In this document: positions 45,633 through 53,889 of the stretch, piece by piece
How positions within the stretch are numbered: position 1 is the stretch's first letter
Layout of the letters: each line of letters opens with the position of its first letter
Origin: Nostoc sphaeroides
GTDB taxonomy: Bacteria > Cyanobacteriota > Cyanobacteriia > Cyanobacteriales > Nostocaceae
Direction of reading: 5' to 3'
Length of the DNA: 64,000 nt
Assembly: GCF_003443655.1 (NCBI RefSeq)
Contig: NZ_CP031941.1
Location: forward strand, 3,160,501-3,224,500
Program-made: the position numbers and the translations under genes
Notes under the pieces: generated by a model
Told to the model about the DNA's origin: nothing
Databases searched by the model: none
Seen by the model: the letters and a program-made list of their open reading frames with translations, nothing else

Positions 45633-46185
45633 CGGCTTCTGAATCAGCCCACTTGATAATGCTGGCATTAACGCCAACATCTAACAAGTGGGAATATTCT
45701 TAAGAAAGATTTCTGAATTGTTGCGAAAAGTTAATGGTACTCAAGTTTAGTAAAGGTGTCTTGTAGCTAAAGAAACATGATGTTAGATTAAGAGCAAGGT
45801 ACAAACAGGTTAAGAGTTAAACAAAAACTTTCCAGTTAGAGCCTGTACCTCCTGCTCTAATGTTCTTGCGATCGCTCTTTAAGTTGTGGCATCCATTGAA
45901 TGTGTTTTCGCCTTAAGTTCAATGAGTTGTTTTGGAGGTTTTAAAACGCACTGCCAGAAAATGCCTGCCTAATTGGAATGTAAGGATGTGCAATTCTGAG
46001 TAGAGCGATCGCGAATGTTGTCCACCTTAGTTTGAGTTAGTTACTTCTGAATTCTCCAATCTTCAAGAAACCGCCCCAAGCTGCTGATATTTATCCACCG
46101 TAGCTTCAGGCGGTTTCTGCTTTGAGTGTTAGGCATTTTTGTCATTTGTCCTTTGTTATTTAGACCAATGACCAATGACCAATGA
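45633..46185. other. Intergenic region with a terminator and heptamer repeats
   Basis: The left end holds a terminator-like hairpin (45648-45692). The middle has HIP1-like sites near 45870 and 46005 and no gene. The right end (46138-46196) has TTTGTCA and AATGACC heptamer arrays resembling those at 8021-8120. Confidence 0.55.
45648..45692 (+). terminator. Hairpin after the membrane protein gene
   Basis: CCCACTTG pairs with CAAGTGGG, with an inner TGGC/GCCA stem. A weak U-run (ATATTCTT) follows on the plus strand. Confidence 0.6.
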
Positions 46186-47040
46186 CTAATGACCAACTAA
46201 GGTAATTACAGTCACTTCTGGCGGACAAAATAAACGTCCTGGTTTATAAGTTCCTAAGCCTCGATTGACATATAGTTGATTTTCTTCGACCTTGTGAAAC
46301 CCTTGCGCCCACTCCCAATATCGCACGACTTTAGAACAGTCTCCCAAGAAAAATGTTACCCAACGCCGTAATTTTTTGGGAATTGTTTTGAGTAGTTTTT
46401 TATAATAAAATACTACAGGGCCAATGCCTGGAATTACGATGTGACCACCGTGGGTATGACCAGATAGTTGCAAATCTACCCGCCATTGTTGCAATATCTT
46501 AGCTGTATCTGGGTTATGGGATAAAACGATGCGGGGTGTAACCGAGTCTAATTGATTCATGACTGGTGCAGGGTAGAATTCCCGTGACCAATAATCAGCG
46601 AGTCCTACCAATGGTAATTCTTTTCCTAGTGGATAGGCGATTTCATTCCAAAGCACATGCACCCCAATGCTAGTTAACGCCTGTGTAACTTCTGCTTTTG
46701 AGTGACTGTAATAGATATCGTGATTACCAAGTACGGCGTAGATACCACACCGACTTTGCAGATGTTTGAGTCGATGCACCAATTGGTGAATCGGCGTCGG
46801 ATCGTCAGTTACGTAGTCACCAGTTAATAAAATTAAATCTGGTTCAGCTTCGTTAGTAAGTGCGATCGCTTTTTCTAACATATCTTCCGACAACCGCAAA
46901 CCATCGTAGTGAAAATCTGACAACTGCACTAGCGTTGTACCTTGTAAAGATGCTGGAAGTTCCGCAATCTTAACCGTGATTTTATCTACTCTTAAATGTC
47001 CCGTAAACAACCAATGCATAAGGCAACCGATACTCCTCAT
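46186..47040 (-). CDS. Metallophosphoesterase, copy 1
   Basis: A 284-residue calcineurin-like phosphoesterase. Metal-binding motifs: LSDFHYDG, LLTGDYVTDD, LGNHDIYY, SHNPD and SGHTHGG, a complete set. No clear signal peptide, but the N-terminus MRSIGCLMHWLFTG is hydrophobic. About two thirds identical to the copy at 47240-48091 on sight; the pair is a tandem duplication with about 200 bp between. Substrate unknown; relatives include YkuE-like enzymes of membrane phospholipid or nucleotide metabolism. Confidence 0.9.
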   Translation of the reverse strand: MRSIGCLMHWLFTGHLRVDKITVKIAELPASLQGTTLVQLSDFHYDGLRLSEDMLEKAIALTNEAEPDLILLTGDYVTDDPTPIHQLVHRLKHLQSRCGIYAVLGNHDIYYSHSKAEVTQALTSIGVHVLWNEIAYPLGKELPLVGLADYWSREFYPAPVMNQLDSVTPRIVLSHNPDTAKILQQWRVDLQLSGHTHGGHIVIPGIGPVVFYYKKLLKTIPKKLRRWVTFFLGDCSKVVRYWEWAQGFHKVEENQLYVNRGLGTYKPGRLFCPPEVTVITLVGH

Positions 47041-47239
47041 ACCAGCGTTTACAGCTTACCAAAAATCAAAATGTAACTTGAGAAACTGCAACAATTTATG
47101 TCACATACTCCAGATCAAATTAACTAATTGATTTAAATCCTGAGACTAAACTAAGCAGCACTTGCTTGAATCAAAGCAGGTACTCATTAGCCAGAATACC
47201 TGCTATGATTCAGTTCTGCAATTTTAGAATTTGGATTAC

Positions 47240-48091
47240 TTACTCGCCCTGTAGGGTGATCATAGTAACTTCTGGGCGGCAAAATAAGCGTCCTGGGAGG
47301 TAAGTTCCCAAACCACGATTGACATATAGCTGATTTTTTCCGAGATGATGAAAACCCTGTGCCCATTCCCAATGGCTGACTACAGAAACATTTTCTGACA
47401 AAAATGGAAATCGATGCTGCACTTTTTTGGGTAGTTTTTCTGTAAGCTTTTCATAAATAAGCATCGCAGGGCCAATTCCAGGAATCACGATTTGACCACC
47501 GTGAGTATGACCAGATAATTGTAAGTCAACTCGCCATGCTTGCAGTATCTCCGCAGTATCTGGGTTGTGGGATAAAACGATGCGGGGTGTGTCGGGGTTT
47601 AGTTGATTCATAACTGGTACAGGATTAAATTCCTGTGACCAATAATCAGCTAGTCCTACCAATGGTAATTCTTTTCCTAGTGGATAGGCAATTTCGTTCC
47701 AAAGTACATGAATTCCAATGCTAGTAAGGGCATCGGTAACTTCTGCTTTTGCGTTTTTGTAATGTATATCGTGATTGCCAAGAATAGCATAGATACCACT
47801 GCGACTTTGCAGATGTTTGAGTCGAAGTATCAGTTGGTGAATCGGCGCGGGATCGTCAGTTACGTAGTCACCTGTTAACAAAATTAAATCTGGTTTAGCT
47901 TCGTTAGTAACTGCGATCGCTTTTTCTAACATATCTTCCGATAGCCGCAAACCATCATAGTGAAAATCTGACAACTGCACCAGCTTCTGACCTTGTAACG
48001 ATGCAGGCAAGCCTGTAATGTTAACCGTCAATTTCTCTATACTCAACGGCCCAGATAACAACCAATGCATAAGACGTTCACTAAAGCTCAA
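47240..48091 (-). CDS. Metallophosphoesterase, copy 2
   Basis: A 283-residue paralogue of the protein encoded at 46186-47040. All metal ligands are conserved (SDFHYDG, GDYVTDD, GNHDIHY, SHNPD, SGHTHGG). Differences concentrate in the C-terminal quarter (KKVQHRFPFL against KKLRRWVTFF) and the N-terminus. It lies first in transcription order. Both copies look intact, so both are probably active, perhaps with different substrates or expression. Confidence 0.9.
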   Translation of the reverse strand: MSFSERLMHWLLSGPLSIEKLTVNITGLPASLQGQKLVQLSDFHYDGLRLSEDMLEKAIAVTNEAKPDLILLTGDYVTDDPAPIHQLILRLKHLQSRSGIYAILGNHDIHYKNAKAEVTDALTSIGIHVLWNEIAYPLGKELPLVGLADYWSQEFNPVPVMNQLNPDTPRIVLSHNPDTAEILQAWRVDLQLSGHTHGGQIVIPGIGPAMLIYEKLTEKLPKKVQHRFPFLSENVSVVSHWEWAQGFHHLGKNQLYVNRGLGTYLPGRLFCRPEVTMITLQGE

Positions 48092-48190
48092 TCATAGCGC
48101 TAACAGCTTAACGAAACATCCTCGATTTGTGTGTAGAGATCAGTACAACTTATTGAAAATTTCATGAAAATTAAGCAAAAGCCTGAAAAC

Positions 48191-48535
48191 TAGTGGTCTG
48201 TCCCAAAAATTTTGAAGGGTTATAAAAGTTCGTAGTAAGGACTTTAGTCCTTGATTTGAGCGATAAATCGCTCACTACAAACCCTTCATAACTAATGGGA
48301 CAGACCACTAGTAGTCCGTTCCATTAATTTTGATGAGTTTGTAGTAAGCACTTCAGTGCTTAAAAATCTAGGACTAAAGTCCTGATTACGAACTTTTCAG
48401 CCCTAGTAACTAATGAGACAGACCACTAGTGCTCTGTCTCATTAATTCTGATTGATTAGTTTGTTACCAAAACCCTGTAGAGACGCGAAATTTCGCGTCT
48501 CTACAACCCCGCAAAATTAATGAGACAGACCACTA
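48191..48535. mobile_element. Three abutting palindromic MITE-like elements
   Basis: Element 1 (48191-48310) has perfect 15-bp ends TAGTGGTCTGTCCCA / TGGGACAGACCACTA. Element 2 (48309-48428) and element 3 (48427-48535) have related ends (TGAGACAGACCACTA at the right). Adjacent elements share the dinucleotide TA. Each has its own nested palindrome inside: GGACTTTAGTCC and GCGATAAATCGC in 1; GCACTTCAGTGC and GGACTAAAGTCC in 2; and a 28-bp GAGACGCGAAA-type palindrome (48477-48504) in 3. Confidence 0.8.
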
Positions 48536-48601
48536 GACATAGCAAAACTTTTCAGCCTAAATTGCCCTTTCTTACACAGATATTCGATTCAGCCCCAATA
48601 A

Positions 48602-48665
48602 GAAACCCCCTCTGCTTTCGTCGTAGTAAAGTCATTACAACGCAGAGGGGTTTCATTTTTTATTT
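48602..48665. terminator. Strong bidirectional terminator-like hairpin
   Basis: GAAACCCCCTCTGC and GCAGAGGGGTTTC form a long stem with a loop of about 27 bases, followed on the plus strand by ATTTTTTATTTTT. On the minus strand it lies about 185 bp past the pentapeptide gene stop. Confidence 0.7.
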
Positions 48666-48847
48666 TTGTATAGTGTATGGGCAGATTTTAAAGATAATGC
48701 TGGCAAAAACCAGTTTCTCTGATGTTGTGTTTATTCTAACCTGCCTACTCAGTTGAGCCTAGTAAAGTACAGCGTAAATAACACACCCATTAAAAATGGC
48801 CAAAAAGTCTACCCTATAAGCTTTTTGACTTTTGACTTCCTGCGGTA

Positions 48848-49303
48848 CTAGTCCCAATCGGGAATCTGGGCATCTTCTCCACCAACCCCGATTCCAGTGT
48901 TAAAGATTTCGGCATCAGTGAGATTGAGATCATTCATTGATGCTTTATACACATTAGAATCGTGAATCGTAGCGCGAGTAAAATTGACACCGTTGAGATT
49001 GGTTTGCTTCAAATTCACATTGGTTACATAAGCTGATGTTAGGTTAGCACCTGCCAAGTTTGCACCAGTTAAGTCAGCACCTTCGAGGTTAGCCCCTACA
49101 AGGTTGGCTCCTTGGAGCTTCGAGCCTCTTAAGTCAGCACCAATTAAATGAGCGCCACTGAGGTTAGCTCCTGATAGATTACAGTTGATACATTCCCCAG
49201 TTGAAAGCAGCTTTTGTAAGTCCTGCGGATTCTCGGCTCTAACCAAGCTAATGAAAAATAGGGGAGTTGCTAAGGCCATGGCCGCTAATAGCTGGAGTTT
49301 CAT
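48848..49303 (-). CDS. Secreted pentapeptide repeat protein
   Basis: A 151-residue protein with a signal peptide (LLAAMALATPLFFISLVRA) and then a CINCNLSGANL motif, leading into about 14 pentapeptide units of the A(D/N)LxG type (residues 40-125), which fold as a right-handed quadrilateral beta helix. The C-terminus has an acidic tail (GGEDAQIPDWD). The TGECxxC segment is common to a group of cyanobacterial periplasmic or lumenal pentapeptide proteins. Role unknown. Confidence 0.9.
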   Translation of the reverse strand: MKLQLLAAMALATPLFFISLVRAENPQDLQKLLSTGECINCNLSGANLSGAHLIGADLRGSKLQGANLVGANLEGADLTGANLAGANLTSAYVTNVNLKQTNLNGVNFTRATIHDSNVYKASMNDLNLTDAEIFNTGIGVGGEDAQIPDWD

Positions 49304-49575
49304 AATTTTCCCCCTTAAATAATCAAGTTGCGTCCGTTCTATCCCTCACAATTCTATTATCTCATTAAACTTCCTGAGGTCAATCTATCTCTTGACAACT
49401 TAGTTGTGATATGAGAAAGGAATAACGGTAATCTAAAAATGCCGTTAATTCTGATTTTTGGCGATTTTTACTTGACAATCCCTAAAAAACTGCCAATGTT
49501 AAATCACTGTTAAATCTTTTTAAAAGCTTGCACTACTCGCCATAATTTGGCTACTTTGATAAGTATTTATACTTT

Positions 49576-50457
49576 TTAGTAAATACTGTTAGTTTTAGTC
49601 CTCAGAAATTCTCGCATATACTGATTAACCAATTCAGGTTGTTCTTGTTGCACCCAATGGCCGCAATTGGGTATGTACTTGATTTGAAAGTCTCTCACAT
49701 AGGCTGCGGTATCGTAGGTTAGTTCCTTGCCGAGTGCAGTGTCATTTTCTCCCCAAATCATCAGTGTTCGCACTTCCAGAACGCCCCAACTTGGATTTAG
49801 CATTCTCTGTTGAAAAATATTGCGGTAGTAGTTCAACATTGCTGTGAGGGCACCGCGTTTTGCAGCAGCATTTTTATAAGCGTCTATATCCGCTTGGGTG
49901 AAAGCATTCTTATTAACTGCTGTACCTGTAAAAGCTGTTTCAATTGCTTGGTAGTCGGAAGATTGTAAAAGTAATTCTGGTATCCACGGGAGTTGAAAGA
50001 GGAATATATAGTTGCTACGTAGCAACTGTTGGGGAGTGCGTAAACCTTGAGCAAATTTGGCAGGATGAGGCAGGTTAAGAATAGTTAATTGTTCTAACAT
50101 TTCGGGGTGAGTATATGCAAAATTCCAAGCGATCGCACCTCCCCAATCATGTCCAACTAATACACATTTTTGGTATCCTAATCCTTTAATTACTCCCTCA
50201 ACATCTTTGATAAACTCATGCATTACATAAGCTGATTGCTCATTTGGTTTATCACTATCGTTGTAGCCACGCAAATCAAGGGCGACGACTTTAAAATCTT
50301 GGGCAAATTCTGGTATTTGATGCCGCCAAGAGTACCAAAACTCAGGAAACCCATGCAACATCAACATTAACGGGCCTTCACCTTGGGTAACGTAGTGTAG
50401 TTTTACCCCATTGGTAGTTATATATTCGTGTTTCCAAGTCAGTTCTGTTACAGTCAT
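49576..50457 (-). CDS. Alpha/beta hydrolase, epoxide hydrolase/haloalkane dehalogenase type
   Basis: A 293-residue alpha/beta hydrolase. Oxyanion-hole motif HGFPEFW, nucleophile elbow GHDWGG with Asp as nucleophile, acid residue in GENDTALG, and catalytic His in CGHWVQQE. An Asp nucleophile indicates epoxide hydrolase, haloalkane dehalogenase or fluoroacetate dehalogenase-type chemistry. The cap contains YRNIFQQRM. The ATG at 50457 (MTVTELTWKHEY) is preferred over 50556, which lies in poorly conserved sequence just beside a MITE. Confidence 0.9.
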   Translation of the reverse strand: MTVTELTWKHEYITTNGVKLHYVTQGEGPLMLMLHGFPEFWYSWRHQIPEFAQDFKVVALDLRGYNDSDKPNEQSAYVMHEFIKDVEGVIKGLGYQKCVLVGHDWGGAIAWNFAYTHPEMLEQLTILNLPHPAKFAQGLRTPQQLLRSNYIFLFQLPWIPELLLQSSDYQAIETAFTGTAVNKNAFTQADIDAYKNAAAKRGALTAMLNYYRNIFQQRMLNPSWGVLEVRTLMIWGENDTALGKELTYDTAAYVRDFQIKYIPNCGHWVQQEQPELVNQYMREFLRTKTNSIY

Positions 50458-50564
50458 CTGTTGTATTTTTTGTTGGTGGTATTCATTATGTGTAATATTT
50501 TTAATCAAAACATCTGCTGGGAGATACAGCAGATTGCGCTCTATAGCGGTTCCCATTCAAATAA

Positions 50565-50700
50565 GGGGCTTCCAAGTAAAAAAATATTCCATTGCTATTG
50601 TTCACTGTTGACCGTTGACGGTTCACGAGTTTTCAGTCAACAGTCAACAGTCAACAGTCAACGACTTGAATGTGGAATAATTTATTTTTTGGAGTTCCCT
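50565..50700 (-). mobile_element. MITE-like repeat, copy 4 (4 heptamers)
   Basis: Inverted relative to copy 1. GGGGCTTCC at the left, GGAGTTCCCT at the right, with TAA on both sides. The CAGTCAA run has four units. About 110 bp upstream of the alpha/beta hydrolase start and about 190 bp before the glycosidase gene. Confidence 0.85.
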
Positions 50701-50725
50701 AAGGTACAAAATTATATCGCAAGGT

Positions 50726-50754
50726 GTAGGGGCACGGCAGTGCCGTGCCCCTAC
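50726..50754. repeat. 29-bp near-perfect palindrome
   Basis: GTAGGGGCACGGCA and TGCCGTGCCCCTAC are exact reverse complements with one base between. A typical small dispersed palindromic repeat; it could form a very stable hairpin. Confidence 0.8.
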
Positions 50755-50886
50755 GAGTGTACGTCACGCTTGCCGGCAAACCCTATAATCGAATACACCT
50801 AGAGACGTGAAGAAAAGAAAGAGAAGCTTTCAGGTATGATTTAGGACTGCTATATCAAGTGGATAACATAATTATTTGATACACAA

Positions 50887-52032
50887 ATGGGCACGATAGA
50901 AACCCGTGGTATTTGGCTGACTACTACTGATAGTAAGGTTCTCAGGTCAAAGCAACGCATTGCTGAGGCGATGGATTTGCTTGCCGAGACGGGTTTTAAT
51001 GTGGTGTTTCCCGTTGTTTGGAATAAGGCAGTAACTTTATATCCTAGTCAAACAATGCAGCAGACATTTGGAGTCGAAATTGACCCTATGTCTCTAGGCC
51101 GTGACCCTTTAGAAGAAGTGGTGGTTGAGGCGCGGCGAGTTGGATTAAAAGTTATTCCTTGGTTTGAATACGGTTTTGCCAGTTCTTACAATTTGAATGG
51201 TGGTGTACTTTTACAGAAAAAACCGGAATGGACTGCGCGCGATCGCAACGGCAATTTACTGAAGAAAAACGGCTTTGAATGGTTAAATGCACTGGATTCA
51301 CAGGTGCAAGAATTCTTTTTGAACTTGGTGCTGGAAGTTGTAAAGACTTATGATGTGGATGGTGTTCAAGGAGACGATCGCTTCCCTGCATTCCCCTCTG
51401 AAGGTGGCTATGATGAGGGAACTGTAGGACTTTATCATCAACAATTCGATCGCAATCCGCCACAGAACCCCAAGGATAGACAATGGTTACAGTGGCGTGC
51501 AGATATTCTCACTGGATTTTTGGCGAATCTCTACCAGGAAGTAAAAGCGGTGAATCCTAATTTATTAGTAGCGATCGCACCTAACATTCATGATTGGGCA
51601 TTCCAGGAATATCTGCAAGACTCGCCCACATGGCTGAAGCGGGGAATAGTTGATATGATTCAGCCGCAGATTTACCGCCGTGACTTTGGGAGTTATTGTG
51701 CGATCGCTGATAAACTAGTAAACCAGCGGTTCACAGATGCAACGTTGCCGAAGTTAGCACCGGGAATACTGATGAAACTTGGCAGTTATTGTATTAGTCC
51801 AGAATATTTGGTGCAGGCAATTGAATACAACCGTCAACTTGACATTCAAGGAGAAGTATTCTTTTTTTACGAAGGTTTGCGCGAAAATAACAATAACCTA
51901 GCTAAAGTTTTGCGAAATGGGCCTTATGCTAAGTCTGCATCATTTCCCACTCTGTCAGATTTGAGTGCGGGTGCTGTGAGTAGCAAGAGGACATCTTCTA
52001 TTTGGCAACGGTTGTTAAAAAAGATTTTTTAA
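50887..52032 (+). CDS. GHL10-type glycoside hydrolase-like protein (DUF187)
   Basis: A 381-residue TIM-barrel protein of the GHL10 (YngK/DUF187) type. Segments: TRGIWLTTTDSKVL, FNVVFPVVWNKAVTLYPS, VIPWFEYGFASSYN and DGVQGDDRFPAF with acidic residues at the barrel rim, and a C-terminal EVFFFYEGLR. No signal peptide, so the intracellular site is unusual for this family and worth noting. The last 30 residues (SSKRTSSIWQRLLKKIF) are basic. It is followed after 6 bp by a DUF2358 gene, probably co-transcribed. Confidence 0.85.
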   Translation: MGTIETRGIWLTTTDSKVLRSKQRIAEAMDLLAETGFNVVFPVVWNKAVTLYPSQTMQQTFGVEIDPMSLGRDPLEEVVVEARRVGLKVIPWFEYGFASSYNLNGGVLLQKKPEWTARDRNGNLLKKNGFEWLNALDSQVQEFFLNLVLEVVKTYDVDGVQGDDRFPAFPSEGGYDEGTVGLYHQQFDRNPPQNPKDRQWLQWRADILTGFLANLYQEVKAVNPNLLVAIAPNIHDWAFQEYLQDSPTWLKRGIVDMIQPQIYRRDFGSYCAIADKLVNQRFTDATLPKLAPGILMKLGSYCISPEYLVQAIEYNRQLDIQGEVFFFYEGLRENNNNLAKVLRNGPYAKSASFPTLSDLSAGAVSSKRTSSIWQRLLKKIF

Positions 52033-52038
52033 GGAAAA

Positions 52039-52476
52039 ATGCGCGTGGAATCTCAATTATCGGTGGAACAGGTAATTAAAACTTTAAAAGAAGATTTGCC
52101 AACACTTTTTCAAAAAGATATTTCATACCACATTTATACAGATGATATCTATTTTAAAGATCCGGTAAATACATTCAAATACAAGTTTAACTATCGCATT
52201 ATATTTTGGACATTGCGATTTCACGCTCGGCTATTTTTTACCCAAATTTACTTTGATGTACATGAAGTATCTCAGTCAGCCGAAGATACGATTTTAGCAA
52301 AGTGGACAGTGCGAGGAGTGTTACGAGTTCCCTGGAAAGCTGGTTTGCTTTTTAATGGCTATTCAACGTATAAACTCAATCAAGATAATTTGATATACGA
52401 GCATATCGACACTTGGGATAGAAAGCCAGGGGAGATTTTACGGCAGTTTTGGCAAAGGGGAGAGAGAGCTAATTAG
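52039..52476 (+). CDS. DUF2358 family protein
   Basis: A 145-residue protein of the DUF2358 family, which has an NTF2/SnoaL-like fold and occurs in cyanobacteria and plants. Pattern: EDLPTLFQKDISYHIYTDDIYFKDP, then FTQIYFDVHEV and AKWTVRGVLRVPWK. The start is ATG at 52039, 6 bp after the glycosidase stop. Function unknown; the pocket fold suggests ligand binding. Confidence 0.85.
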   Translation: MRVESQLSVEQVIKTLKEDLPTLFQKDISYHIYTDDIYFKDPVNTFKYKFNYRIIFWTLRFHARLFFTQIYFDVHEVSQSAEDTILAKWTVRGVLRVPWKAGLLFNGYSTYKLNQDNLIYEHIDTWDRKPGEILRQFWQRGERAN

Positions 52477-52839
52477 CTATTGGAAAAATGGCCACTTTTT
52501 GAATTCAAAATTCAAAACTTGTACTGAGCGTAGCCGAAGTATTCAAAATTCAAAATAAATTGTTATAAATTTTGAATTGATACCTAAAGGGATACAAGCC
52601 CCTAATTTAAATTATGAAAAAAAATAAAACACGTAGTATCAATATTCAAGCCCCCGCATTTATGCGTGGGGTATTAATAATGAAATTGATAATTTTGAAT
52701 TTTGAATTGTTTTGACCCTTACTTTTAACTCAGATATTTACAAAAAATTGCTGTCTTAACATCAACCTCGGATTATCAAAACAGAAGAGGAGAACGAGAA
52801 GTTTTTAGAAACTGTTGAAGAATTGCCTTATCGTAATTA
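52477..52839. other. Intergenic region with a dispersed repeat shared with the STAND gene
   Basis: The 54 bp at 52502-52555 are identical to 31818-31871 inside the STAND coding sequence. A short hairpin with GCCCCCGCATTTATGCGTGGGG lies near 52651-52673. No gene. Confidence 0.75.
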
Positions 52840-53889
52840 TTAAATTTTAAGTTGCGTTTGTTCTGCTATCTTATGAGCTAATTTCTTAAAATCCTCATAA
52901 ACGTTTTTCACTGCTTTAGTATGAGCGCCAATAGCACCATCAGCTGGTTTCAAGTGGAACATAGGTTTATGAGCTTCTTGAGCCATTGTCATCAAGCTGT
53001 GGTAGCTTTTAATTAATCCTAAACAGTTTGGATCATTTTCAATAGAAATTTTATTTTGAGTAGGCTGATTTGAAATTATTTCTTGATAAGTATTTGGAAT
53101 TTCAAATATTGCTCTATTATATACTTTTGCTGGACGGTCTAATCGCATTGGCATCTGCCAAACAACGTAACCAATAGGCTGTATATCACCATTTGGTAAA
53201 GACAAACTTGTAGTATTATTTTTACTTAATATATACTTCCAATCATTTTTCCAAGATTGCAAGATATCACCAAGGCTGCGTAAACCTATCAAGGAAAAGT
53301 AATCTAATGTAAGTGGTATCACCAAATAATCTGCTGCAATTAATGCTGCACGATTGATTGCTCCTAAACTTGGACTTAAATCCATCAATATTACATTTGC
53401 TTTATGATTAACGGCTGCTTTTTGGAGAATTCTCCAAAAAGCAGAAGTTACCTGCAAAGCTCTTTCTTGACCACCTTTATCAAGACAATTATTCCATTGC
53501 GCTGAAAGCTCATCTTCAAAACTAGAAAGCATTAGGTCTCCAGGTAAAAGAGCTAATCTTCCTACTTCTGTAGACAAAGATAATGAGGCTATATCTTCTG
53601 AGAACTGATTTTCTTGGATATATTCTAAATGTGGATTATCAATATCACCAATACCCGTTAACAGGGGTTTCACACAATCAAAAATAGTATCTATTTTATT
53701 TTCGTTTAAGGAAAATAATTCTAAGCGTTCCTCATCTAAGAAAGTAATAGTGAGGTTAGCTTGTGGGTCTAGATCAGCCACAACTACCCGTAGCCCTAAA
53801 TCTTGATACATCCATGCTAGATGATAAACTAGAGTAGTTTTACCAACACCTCCCTTAGTATTAAAGAAAGCAATAATCTTTGCACTCAT
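52840..53889 (-). CDS. ParA/MinD-family ATPase
   Basis: A 349-residue deviant Walker ATPase: FFNTKGGVGKTT near residue 8, VVADLDPQANLT, and VILMDLSPSLGAINRAAL. Longer than a minimal ParA, with a C-terminal helical part (MAQEAHKPMFHLKPADG). There is no ParB gene nearby; instead it overlaps the AlbA_2/HATPase gene by four bases (ATGA), so the two proteins are coupled. A role in plasmid partition is therefore doubtful; a regulatory or defence function is possible. Confidence 0.88.
   Translation of the reverse strand: MSAKIIAFFNTKGGVGKTTLVYHLAWMYQDLGLRVVVADLDPQANLTITFLDEERLELFSLNENKIDTIFDCVKPLLTGIGDIDNPHLEYIQENQFSEDIASLSLSTEVGRLALLPGDLMLSSFEDELSAQWNNCLDKGGQERALQVTSAFWRILQKAAVNHKANVILMDLSPSLGAINRAALIAADYLVIPLTLDYFSLIGLRSLGDILQSWKNDWKYILSKNNTTSLSLPNGDIQPIGYVVWQMPMRLDRPAKVYNRAIFEIPNTYQEIISNQPTQNKISIENDPNCLGLIKSYHSLMTMAQEAHKPMFHLKPADGAIGAHTKAVKNVYEDFKKLAHKIAEQTQLKI

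Larger units (their letters stand above)
48092..48847. other. Repeat-rich intergenic region
   Basis: About 750 bp holding three abutting palindromic elements (48191-48535) and a strong hairpin (48602-48665). An open frame at 48520-48756 runs through the repeat and hairpin and is not called. Confidence 0.7.

Noticed and set aside
48520-48756. 78-residue plus-strand frame
   Set aside because: Begins inside a palindromic element and runs through a terminator hairpin.
52840-53889. Plasmid partition locus
   Set aside because: ParA-like gene is present but there is no ParB partner or iteron/centromere array, and the surroundings are chromosomal (uvrA).
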